A DNA stretch of 34,643 nt from Didymodactylos carnosus (Eukaryota; Rotifera; Eurotatoria; Philodinida; Philodinidae): the NCBI GenBank assembly GCA_905250885.1, contig CAJNOQ010001201.1, positions 1 to 34,643 of the forward strand. The letters are read 5' to 3'. The position numbers were made by a program, and so were the translations under genes. Shown here piece by piece: positions 25,221 through 34,643 of the stretch. The stretch's first letter is position 1; each line of letters begins with the position of its first letter. The notes beneath the pieces are model-generated. The model made no database searches. It had not been told where the DNA came from and saw nothing but the letters and a program-made list of their open reading frames with translations.

Positions 25221-25968
25221 ATTGGATGATAACTATCGAAGAAAATTCATTGTGTAAAAACAATCTAAAGTAGTTTGAACAAATGTATCAGAAATAAATT
25301 GAATGTTACTTATGTGTATGAGACAAGAGACACATTTCATGTAATCTATACTAAATAGTTCTTTCTCGTTAGTTCATCATTCTCTATTAAAAAATAATAG
25401 TAACTTGACACATTATATGGAAGTATCAATAATACGAAGAAATATCTAGCATACAAATAAATTACCATTCATTATGATTGAAAATACTTCATAAAATTTC
25501 CGCGTAAGGAGAGATAAATTACGCTACTCATATATTTTTTTATAATATATTGTGTGTAGTGTATATAAAAGGTTATATCGATAGTCCTTTGTATTTAAAC
25601 GAAAAAAGAAAGTGACAAGATTTGCTTTTTGTTCACCTGCCACTGATGTAACACTCGTTTAACTCTCTTTATACAAAGATGGTTTTGATATATAGTTAAT
25701 TTCCCCGTAAATAATTGTAAATTGATTCATTGAATTGACATTCTTTTAAATACATTTCTCGATGAGATCAATAACTGAAAATCAACTTTGTACAAGAAAA
25801 TTACTGCTTCCTAAAGCAAAATATGTTAACAAATTGATAAATTTCAATTAAGTAAAAAAGAAAAAAAACATGCTTTATAAGAAAATAACAACAAAAATAA
25901 AGTTCGATATTTGACAAAATTTTATATTTTGTTTATTAACACCTTCAGTTTATCTATAAGCTGACAAA
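25221..25968. other. Intergenic region upstream of DMAC2
   Basis: This A+T-rich stretch between the DMAC2 start and the PrimPol stop holds the DMAC2 5' region and the PrimPol 3' UTR. No frame or RNA gene is seen. Confidence 0.5.
25932..25937 (-). promoter_or_regulatory. Polyadenylation signal of PrimPol gene
   Basis: TTTATT on the plus strand is AATAAA on the gene strand, 31 bases after the PrimPol stop codon. Confidence 0.45.
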
Positions 25969-28900
25969 TCAATCGATCATTATCACATCATCATCATCAT
26001 CAATCATTATTACACTTTTGCCATGGTCGTTGCTACAATGATTCTCTTTTTCCTTATCATCTAAATCCCAAGATTCGTTCACAATATCTTTCCAAGCTGT
26101 AAGATTTGCCGGTAATTTGATTTCTAAACAAAATCCGAACTAGAATTATTTCAACTGGAAACATTATAAGTTAAACAACACAAAAATATTGATAATACAT
26201 TCAAACTCCTTCAAGTTATCATTTATCAATATCAGATTGACTCACGTTTAGACTTGAAACCTTTACAATCAGGATCATAACATTTTTGACGGTACATATC
26301 AAGTTTAAGATCGACAACAAAGCTAAAATCCAAAAGACAGTCAGATTTTTTATTCGACTAAAGTAAAGCGTCCTTTCGTAACGAGTAATACAATGAATCG
26401 AGCTCCTAATCTAACTAATAACATACTCTTTTCGCAAGCAACTGTAACAATAACTTGGAAAAATCATAAACTTACATAGCAAATATTTTACTATAAATAT
26501 TGAAAAAAAGCATATTGAACCTGCAAAGAAGAAGTGTCCTGAAGTCTTTCCTGCATCATCCAACGGTATCTTATTTGATAGTGCACATCATTATGACTGA
26601 GAGCTATCAGTAGAGGATTTGTAAAATACACTAACATTCACTAACATTCCCGAATTAAAATCTGATATAGTCAATGGATAGAGTTTGTTAAGTTGGTTAT
26701 ACGAACATCGAATAATATCCAGATGGATATTTAATAACACCTACTAACAGTCAAAACCTAGTCGCTAATGGCCACTAACACTCAAAAAGACGTCAACCCC
26801 TCTTTGATTTTCTAATTTAGTACACATTAAGAGTCGAGCAGCGTATAGCTCGTATCTTTCACAGATGTCAGTCACCATGTTTTGATTATTAGTAGCTGTT
26901 GTTAAATATCCATCTAAATATTATTTGATGTTAGTACAACCCAGTTGACAAACATAATCCGTTAGGTATATCAGATTCTGATTCGGGAATGTTAATGGAT
27001 GTTAGTATATTTTACAAATACACCGCATCAAAATTCCCTTCTAAATTCTAAAGTCCATTGTGACTACAACATCAATACATCGAGAATAAGCAGATTTAAA
27101 AAATCAAACACTTTTTTTTAACGTAACCAGCGAGATTTTATACCAGACCAGATACGTAAGTCGAATAATAAACGTTTATGTTTGAATGTATCATTCAAAT
27201 TTGAAGATTAGGAAAGAGAATTTCTATCTGATTTATCATATACTTACTAGATATTATTTGATTTATGATGACGACCAACATTTTCGCAATAACGATAATT
27301 TGCTATTTCATATATTAAAGTTTGACTTTGTTCTAATAGTGTCCATTTTCTTATGCTGCCAACACATGGACCTTTGGAAATTAAACCTTTTATAAAATCA
27401 TCGATTTCACGAAAGGGAGAAGGACCGAATGTGTTACTTGTACCTAAAACACGTATACTTAACGATAAAAAACGCATACGTTCTTCTCATTGTAAAGTCA
27501 AGAACGTATGATATACACTTACAGCTATCTCGAATATGCGAATTACTTAAAATTAAATTTGGATGTGGTTGCTCATGTCTACTCGTCATAGGAGCAGGAA
27601 TTATACCTTTGATTGGGCTAAAAATAAAATAATTGACAGAATGTATTTCATAGGGTTATTTACCCAGTATATCGTACGAGTGATGCCATAAAAATTTGAC
27701 GTTCACGATCTTCTTTATCATTTCCAATTGGTTTCCATTTATTTTCATCGACCATAACAAACTTTTCTTCTTTTTTATATTTACTTGATTTGTACAGACG
27801 AAATGAACGATTTTTTGTATACACACCTAGTCAACAGTTCGACAATGAAATTTCCTAACTGAGACAAGACAGTAGTTTTTATCTACCAATATCACAATAC
27901 CATGAGTAAGTATCATCTGGTTTTTTCACGAGTAATTTTGATAAATCACAATAACGTAAACCACTATATTCATCACAACATGTACATTGATCAAATTTCG
28001 ATAATATTGGTACTAATTTGGCAATTAAATTTTTACAAATTAATGATGATGACAAAACACCATTTTGTGGTGATAATGTTTGATTTTCATTTTCAGCAAT
28101 AAATCGATCATTGCACTGATGACTAATCAATGAATCGTAAATATCTTGTAATGCGGCAAACACAAAATTACCTGAAACAAGATGAAGCAGACTTCTTAAC
28201 AGCAAAAATCAGAAGAAGGATGTTAAAATACAGCATGTTATATATAACTTAATTATATAACTTATATATAACTTCTTATTTCTTCCAGATTTCAAATAGT
28301 GGTTATATGAATTCTCAAGTATATCTGACTTTCGTGACCTTACATTCCAAAAAGATGTACCGTATTAAAGGATTTTTTGCCAAATAAATATAGCTGTCTT
28401 TAAAATAATCTCGATAGAATAGCATAAGAATGTAAAAGACAAGCAGTGAATGCGAAGCGGTAATTCATGGATTAAATTATTAAAAAACGTTATGGTAGAT
28501 CCAATACAGAAGGTCGTCAGATAAAATTAGTGACATATAAAGTGATCAAAAGACAGAAAAGACTTGGATTATTTTTTTTTAGATTATGCACTGTAGTAAG
28601 AAATAGAGGATACTCTCTTCTCTAGGAAAATATTAGCGCAGAGAAAATCGTACCAGCTTCCACATTGTTTCGAAAAGGATGCTCTTTTGCTAGAAAAATA
28701 ATATGCCGACTAAATTTTGTTGATGAACTACAATAAAACACAGAAAAAATAAGAATCAATTCCAGATCTGACTACCGATATTTTAAATAATTACCTTGAA
28801 TCCAATGTGAGTACATCATCTTCGGTATATCGAACAAGATCGTACGATTTTTTCAGAAAATTCAAAATAAACTATATAAAAGAATAGAAAATTTCATCCA

Positions 28901-29704
28901 TAACACATTAGACTATGTTGTAATACCTGAATAAACGTTGTGGTTAATTCTTTGCCATTCAAATTAGGATTTGATTCAATTGAAAACTCCAAATCAAAAT
29001 ATAATTTGCATGGTTGATCTTCACAAATTACTTCGTACGAATGACGCAAACGATGTTCAGGCAATGATCGACTAAATAACAAAAAAATATTTCCTGTTAC
29101 AAACAAGAAGACATTTATTATATATATTCGTACTGATAAACTTGAAAAAAATAATTGATATCTGCTACAACAAACATACGTGTGCCACCTACTATATTTT
29201 CATAGCTAAAGACATACAAACTTTCGTCCTACAAAAGAATTTAAATTAAAATTTAATCAACATAAAATAATATAAATGACTGTTATACTTACTAATTCAG
29301 GTTGTAATTTAACCTCATTTGTTCGCAATTTTAATGCATCGATCAAACGAGGAAATACATGATAGGTAGTTGCTGCCCTTGTTAACGCTGATGACATTTG
29401 ACGGTGATAATGACTTTTTGTTTTATGTTGCATTTCATGCGTTTGACGGAATGCATTCGTCTTTTCCGTAAGCGTCTTTGACGAAGATCTAAGAACAAAT
29501 CGAAACAATTTTTGATAGTGATTTTTACTTCAATGTATCAATCTGAATTAGATCTGATGTAATAGAGAAATATTATCTATCGAACAACTAAAGTGATCCA
29601 AACTATTTTTGTTCTACTATTGTGACTCTTAATTGTCAACTAGTAGTTCTTTAGTAAATCGAAAAATATTCAACTCACGCTCTATAAAATGTAGATGGAT
29701 TCAT
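25969..29704 (-). CDS. PRIMPOL: PrimPol primase-polymerase
   Basis: PrimPol is an archaeo-eukaryotic primase that reprimes DNA synthesis past lesions in nucleus and mitochondria. Exons (minus strand): 29704-29679, 29488-29293, 29228-29134, 29071-28927, 28871-28795, 28727-28654, 28171-27887, 27826-27664, 27617-27523, 27443-27248, 26322-26246 and 26123-25969. They give 527 aa (human 560). All catalytic motifs are present: DLE in CKLYFDLEF (Asp132, Glu134), SxH in KFSRHIIF (Ser186, His188) and the third metal Asp298 in CDIGVYTKNR. The zinc finger is complete, Cys438, His445, Cys465 and Cys470, with C-x6-H-x19-C-x4-C spacing as in human. The start fits human PrimPol (STFYR against SVYRP). The C-terminal tail after the finger is short and ends SVIMIDDDDDVIMID in place of the longer human RPA-binding region. 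Intron 10 is about 925 bases and holds a fold-back element. Confidence 0.95.
26617..27019. mobile_element. Fold-back element in PrimPol intron 10
   Basis: Two arms of about 141 bases, 26617-26758 and 26879-27019, are inverted copies of each other with scattered differences. The outer end reads ATTTGTAAAATAyACTAACA, and shared inner blocks include ACATTCCCGAATyA, AATCTGATATA and AGATGGATATTTAA. A loop of about 120 bases separates them. The left arm has a small internal duplication near 26628-26646. No target duplication is obvious and no protein is encoded. Arm divergence suggests an old insertion. Confidence 0.75.
28172..28653 (-). other. Intron 6 of PrimPol gene
   Basis: This 482-base intron contains a short A+T-rich tandem-like stretch (TATATAACTT units, about 28240-28275). 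I see no other structure in it. Confidence 0.5.
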
Positions 29705-31121
29705 TTAGCCAATTTTTCATATCTGCAACGATTAAGAAAAAAAAATAAAAGTAGTGCATAAGAGCAAAGAATTTATGTGTCACCGTTTTTCGATGAAAAA
29801 TTCAACAGCTGATATTGTTTTAGAATTGTACTCAGTCTAGGTCACTGTAAATTTAGATACGAAATAATTTTCATCTGATGCTTTCAACGACTTTTATCAT
29901 ATTTTCAGAAGAATCATGGTAATCTTATTGCAACTGTTATTTAGTTTAACAAGTTTGAGAATTTAATAAACTTGTTCCAAGAACATTTATATCGAAAGTG
30001 ACAGTGAATTACGAGATAATATATTTTAAAATTTGGCAGCTTTCTGTATACGCCTGTGAATAAGCCATTAGACGAAAGTCATCATTGATTTCTTTGAAAG
30101 GTTTAATAAAACTACAAATTTTATCCAAATACTAAAATTTGGATGTATTTGTATTAAATTTCAGTGATTGATACAAGTGAATATATACACGCCTCTAATT
30201 ATGACACGATACATGTATGTAGTTATAGAAAAAAAAAGATAAAGAGAGAAAAAGAGAAAAATGTAGATCTCATACATATTCAAACACAAAACACACACAC
30301 TCAATACACACACAAACACATTACAGTTTGTTTTTTTTTTATCATCACATAGCAAAAAATAGAAAAACAAGCAAACAATTGATAAATACCATATATTTTT
30401 CTTATTAGCAAACAGACAAAAAAGAAAACACTACTCTTTCATTTGAGTTAGTAATTTGATATAACAACTGTTTTGAAACAAGAAAAGGAGAGAAAAAAAT
30501 ATCCTTTTCTCTGCTAGTCTTAAACATATAGCGAAACGATTTTAACAGATGTATTGACAAATATTTTTGACTTAATTCACTATTTTCAGAATATATAAGA
30601 ATATATAAGTATATTCTAGCGAATGGGAAAATTTATGGAGCTTTTTTTTTATAACAAAGAAAATGAAAAGTGAAAATCAAAGCAAAACTATACACAACTG
30701 ATGTCTGTATTTGTTGAATACAAAAGAAAAAACAAGAGAGAAGAAAAGTCTATCTATGTATATGCACTGTTAATATATAAAGAAAAAATCATAAAAATGA
30801 TGAATGAGATACAGAAAAACAGCAGCAAATCAGTCATCAAAGAATTTTTTATTCAAGAACTTTTCTGCGAGAGATTATTAGTCTATACGCAGATTATTCT
30901 TTTCGTCGAAACAAAAATAAACAACTAAAGTCATACAAGAGACTGTATAACGGTGTTCTTTTCTCCTCTACCAGTTACACAGTTTCCGCATGTTACTTAT
31001 TCAAAATAGAAAGTTAAAATACGACTCAATACCAACAAACGAGATCAGTTTATTCCAGAAGAAAAAATGTTCTAGATTAAAAATTGAAGGATATTTTGTT
31101 GTTATTCTGTCGCAAAGTTCA
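29705..31121. other. Intergenic region with simple repeats
   Basis: Located between the PrimPol start and the SPSB stop. It contains a CA-rich simple repeat (about 30282-30323) and purine-rich runs (30227-30261). The short frames here are low-complexity. AATAAA for the SPSB gene lies at 31049-31054 (minus strand). Confidence 0.5.
31049..31054 (-). promoter_or_regulatory. Polyadenylation signal of SPSB gene
   Basis: TTTATT on the plus strand is AATAAA on the gene strand, about 68 bases beyond the stop codon. Confidence 0.4.
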
Positions 31122-33114
31122 TTACTGATATAATAAATAACCACGTAAAGAATTTGGTAATTGAAGTTTATGAACTAAGTGTAAACGATTTTTGCCTAAT
31201 TGTTTGCGAATTGAACGACGACATGAATCCATTAAACGGAGTGGTTCAGCTGAAAAGTACAAAACACAAAAGATCAGTGTCATTTCTCATTTAGATTAAG
31301 AGCTCTTTCTCATTCCCATTGAAAAACTACATAACTTTTCTATGAATTGCAAATATGATTAGATTTTATGAGATAGTTGATACAAACACGATAATTATTT
31401 GAAGTACTTACGTTCCAATCCATTGATATAACGCATTGTTATTTCACAATGTCCCCATACAGATGATACCATTGGATATAAGGTTCCTTTATCTTTGAGA
31501 TCACTGAATGCTACACCCAAATATTGTCCTTCAACAATATAAGACAGAGTTCCATCATCCATATCCAATACCACAAGAAATTTATCAGGTACAACGAAAC
31601 TTTCATCGGATTTCAACGTTGTTGGATAAGTCTGACCATTATTATTTAAAGCATCAGCATCCAACGATAGTGAATTTATTTGTGCTGCTGATGTTGTTGA
31701 TGCATAAACACTATTAATACCTTTATGATACAATTTATTTCGTCCTAAATCCCAACCCCATGATTCTTCGTTTCGTCCTACTAATGCTTGATAGCCAGGA
31801 CAGTGTAATGATGCCTTTATTGTACCGACACCAACAACTGCATGTGTACCACGTTCTAAAATAGCACAAAATAAATAGATGAAAACAAAAAACACGACAA
31901 ACATACGTCTCGTATTCCATTCAACTTCCCAAACATGAATACCAGTGTTAAATCCTTTTTTACAACGTACTGCATCTAATAATAAGAAAAAGGCAACTTA
32001 TCATTATCTAAAGAACAAGAGAAAAGAAATATGCTGTGCAACTTACCTGTGCTTTGTGCGACAGGCTAAAAAAATCAAAATCAAATTTAAATTAACCGAA
32101 CAAGCAAATATTGTCCTTAATTCAAAGTAATCTACCTCAAAAAAGAATGTCATATTAGAATTACTTACATGTCGATGAAATGTACATGGATCGTTGTGTT
32201 TTACGAATATGTTTAATGATTTATCATCTTGATTCCATCCGTATTCAATTTGTTTTTCACGTTGACAAGGTGGTCGATCAAGTAAAATATCTAGTCGAAC
32301 TGGAAAATATTGATGTGGCTCTAATGATGGATGATTTGTGATTGTTAAATGATTTGAAAACGGTGACCAAATACAATTTGAATTGTTATTGTTATTATTA
32401 TTATTATTATTATATTGAAGAGATAACAAAGATGTTGAAGAAAATGATTGTGTTATATCTTGTGTCTGAACACCAGTTAGTGAACGCAATGTTTTGCCAT
32501 TTCTTATTCCCATCGAATATTTATTTTTTGGTCTAGTTGCTGTTGATGATGAAGATGATGAAGCAGTTATATTTCGTCGAGTAGTCGATTCTAAACTGCC
32601 AACAGTTGTAGCCACGATGGATGACGATGCTAATAAGCTTTCTCTTAAACGTGAACGAAGAGGATAGGTTTTGTTAATAGAAATACTTTGTAATGATAAT
32701 GGTGATGTTTCAACAATATCAGCAGAACTTGTCGGGATTATTGTTGTTGCTATGTTACTTCCTTTTAGACGACGAAGAGTGGTCGTTACCCTTGAAAAAG
32801 AGTCGTTTGAGCCAACACGCTAGAATATCACGACAAAAGTCAATTTTGGTGTCAGCTCTTTAGATAAGTCAGTCAAGATCAAATCCAAGTTAAGATACAA
32901 AGAATAAAAGGTTAAATGAATTGTGAAACAGCTCACAGCATGAACATATTCCACGAATATTTTCACCATCCGTTTCACAAAAATCAATATTACGTATAAT
33001 CAACTGAATAATTACCTTAATATTTTTCTTCCGTTTTGTATGTTGTGTATTTTTGTGTGCTTGTTTTTTACTGACAACTGAACCCACAGCTTTTTTGAAT
33101 TTGCGAGGTAACAT
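31122..33114 (-). CDS. SPRY domain and SOCS box protein (SPSB1/4-like)
   Basis: SPSB/gustavus proteins are substrate adaptors of Elongin B/C-Cullin5 ubiquitin ligases. The SPRY domain binds short peptides of the type (D/E)(I/L)NNN. Exons (minus strand): 33114-33016, 32819-32169, 32065-32047, 31975-31907, 31855-31412 and 31249-31122. They give 469 aa. Residues 1-33 are very basic ([18 protein letters not shown]). Residues 34-200 are Ser/Thr-rich low complexity with ten Asn at about 170-179. From about 205 the sequence is classic [107 protein letters not shown]. The SOCS box follows ([13 protein letters not shown] and [12 protein letters not shown] at the very end). Vertebrate SPSB1 is about 273 aa, so the N-terminal extension of nearly 200 residues is unusual. 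Exon 3 is only 19 nt. Which of SPSB1, SPSB4 or SPSB2 it matches best cannot be decided by eye. Confidence 0.93.
32386..32411. repeat. Coding AAT/ATT trinucleotide repeat
   Basis: A run of ATT triplets on the plus strand reads as AAT/AAC codons on the gene strand, encoding the ten-Asn tract of the SPSB protein. Such tracts often vary in length between alleles. Confidence 0.7.
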
Positions 33115-34520
33115 AGGTAAAAATAACAGCTGCTTTAAAACCACGTAAAAAGTTTTTTTTCATCGACACAATAAAACGTAACAAAATAAAACTAATAAAT
33201 CATTAAGGTGGCCTTTAGTAAAACATCTTAAAAAAAGTAGAACAGTTGTTAGAATTACAATTGAACATTACAGTCACAAATAAACTACCGCAAAATATTT
33301 TAATAATTATACAGGATATAAATACTCATCAGGTAAGTAGCAGATTATGAATTTCTTTGTTGATTATTGTTACAACAAAGAAAAAACTCTAAATGATCAT
33401 ACAAGTTCGTCAATCAACTAATTCGGTAAAAAGTTTAAAGCTTGATCTATACTAATGACTTAATGGTTTCGAACTGTAGCGTTTGTACCAAAAAGCTCTT
33501 CTCTTCTGTCATCGCTTTTATATCTCATCTTTATGATTTTTTTCATTAGGTAGAACTTAAGATCAAGTTTATTTAAGAATCGAGGACAACAGTCAACGCC
33601 CAACTTAGCACTTATTCTATATCTATAAGAGACAGAAATGAGCGCGTTGAACATAGGAGAATATATTCGATACATACAAAATCTACGATGAGCTGATCGT
33701 ATGTAATAACAATCTGCGTGTTTGTTTCATGGGAACATGACGTTCCTAAAAACAGTGGCGATAGAACACCAGGACCGCGGCGATAGGGAGAATGTAGGGA
33801 AATACACACCCCTCTGCTTTCTGGATTTTTTAATTTCTCCTGTTAATAAACTTTCTCTCACGAACCTATTGGAGACTCAAAACATATTACCTTTCTCTCA
33901 AAAATTTACGTTTCTTCTGGTTTTTTCTTTCACCACGTCACGGTATTACGAACGCTATGCAGGATCTCTATCAGGTTCAACTATTGCATTGAATTAGAAT
34001 GGTCTGGTGTTATGGAGCATTTCTTTAACTTCGAGCGAACAGGCGAAGCTGGCTTCTCTATATCACAAACAAACCTATATATACGTGTCGACAGAAACAA
34101 CGATGGAGACAAATAATGAAACTGAAAATATGTATTCTCTGTTATGTCAACAATTTTCTAAGAGTAAACTAAATTAAATCGATCGATCGATCATCGTCGC
34201 CGTCTTAGAGAGAGAGAGAGAGAGGGAGAGGGAGGGAGAGAGAAAGATTGTAATATAACCGGCCATTTTTTGATTTTCATCGTCTACTTCAGAAGACGTG
34301 TATAACTGCAAATGCAGATGTCACTGCTCTTGCGCACGTTTTCTTATTGGCGACACCATCTCAACGGTCTTACTGATACAGTTTTAAGAATTGATCAAGA
34401 GGAAGGGGGGAGAAAGATTTCCAAAGAGGTACTACGTCTCTTAACTTAAGAAACAAAATTTTCACCGTGGTGATTCTATTAAATCGAAAAACTTCTTTGT
34501 CAGGTTAGGTAAGAACCAGG
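33115..34520. other. Non-coding region upstream of SPSB gene
   Basis: I find no gene here. It contains ATCG tetranucleotide repeats (about 34179-34191) followed by a purine GA/GGA microsatellite at 34208-34245. The sequence near 33752 (CAGTGGCGATAG) resembles a hAT-type terminal repeat, but no matching second end was found. Confidence 0.5.
34208..34245. repeat. GA/GGA microsatellite
   Basis: A simple (AG)n run passes into GGGAGA-type units. It is strand-asymmetric purine DNA. Confidence 0.85.
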
Positions 34521-34643
34521 GGCCTGTTTCTTAAAAAAACTTAAGTAGAAAATCTTACTTAAGTCAAAAAAGACAAAGACTTTTTTGGACTTAAGTTTGA
34601 CTTAAGTCAGATTTTCTACTTAAGTTTTTTTAAGAAACAGGCC
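34521..34643. mobile_element. Hairpin MITE at window end
   Basis: The first 35 bases of this segment are a perfect inverted copy of its last 35. The outer end is GGCCTGTTTCTTAAAAAAAC. The remaining inner part also pairs imperfectly, so almost the whole 123 bases can fold into one hairpin. The palindrome ACTTAAGT occurs five times (34539, 34557, 34589, 34600 and 34618). The window stops exactly at the mirror of the GGCC end, so the flank and any target duplication on the right are not visible. On the left, two more G precede GGCC (34519-34520). Confidence 0.85.

Noticed and set aside
25561..25571. TATATAAAAGG, TATA-box-like, on the plus strand
   Set aside because: Both adjacent genes are on the minus strand and no plus-strand gene follows; likely chance in A+T-rich DNA.
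27879..28205. Open frame read as a separate 108-aa gene
   Set aside because: It is PrimPol exon 7 with intron sequence at both ends; the true exon is 27887-28171.
30282..30323. Regular CA spacing considered as a CRISPR-like or satellite array
   Set aside because: It is a simple dinucleotide-type repeat without spacers.
33752..33790. CAGTGGCGATAG, also resembling a hAT-type end
   Set aside because: No inverted partner or duplicated flank was found downstream.

Overview
The window looks like nuclear DNA of a small invertebrate animal. It is strongly A+T-rich. Protein genes are cut into many short exons by GT..AG introns mostly of about 50-70 bases, and gene order mixes both strands with no operons. 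The proteins are animal-type (a NuMA homologue, an SPSB SOCS-box adaptor, PrimPol, DMAC2). Intron size, base composition and many short fold-back elements fit a rotifer, possibly bdelloid, but no single marker in the window fixes the species.

Layout: 1-640, fold-back non-coding DNA; 645-717 (-), tRNA-Ala(CGC); 833-2385 (-), ORC4 in 3 exons; 2386-4082, non-coding; 4083-10144 (+), a compact NuMA homologue in 22 exons, with a hAT-type MITE in intron 18; 10145-12250, non-coding; 12251-12835 (-), an orphan single-pass membrane protein; 12863-19738, a gene desert of almost 7 kb holding a hAT-type MITE with a perfect 8-bp target duplication (14809-14969) and a composite inverted repeat with a nested palindromic insertion (17.84-19.18 kb); 19739-23428 (+), mitochondrial Hsp70 (mortalin) in 19 exons, including one of 16 nt; 24151-25220 (-), DMAC2 complex I assembly factor in 5 exons; 25969-29704 (-), PrimPol in 12 exons, with a fold-back element in its largest intron; 31122-33114 (-), SPSB-type SPRY/SOCS-box protein in 6 exons, including one of 19 nt; 34521-34643, a near-perfect hairpin element at the window edge.

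I joined all six multi-exon gene models by hand. In each, every junction is GT..AG, the phases agree, and the summed exon length is a multiple of three ending in a stop codon: ORC4 1290 nt, NuMA 2844 nt, Hsp70 2085 nt, DMAC2 813 nt, PrimPol 1584 nt, SPSB 1410 nt. This is strong internal support, but no transcript or database comparison was possible.

The genes do not form one pathway. ORC4 and PrimPol act in DNA replication and NuMA in spindle positioning. Mortalin and DMAC2 act in mitochondria and lie tail to tail, and PrimPol also works in mitochondria in other animals. I found no evidence for a new multi-gene system. The least ordinary items are the altered Walker B of ORC4, the compact NuMA, the long Asn-rich N-terminus of SPSB, the acidic tail of PrimPol, the membrane orphan, the micro-exons and the set of non-autonomous elements.
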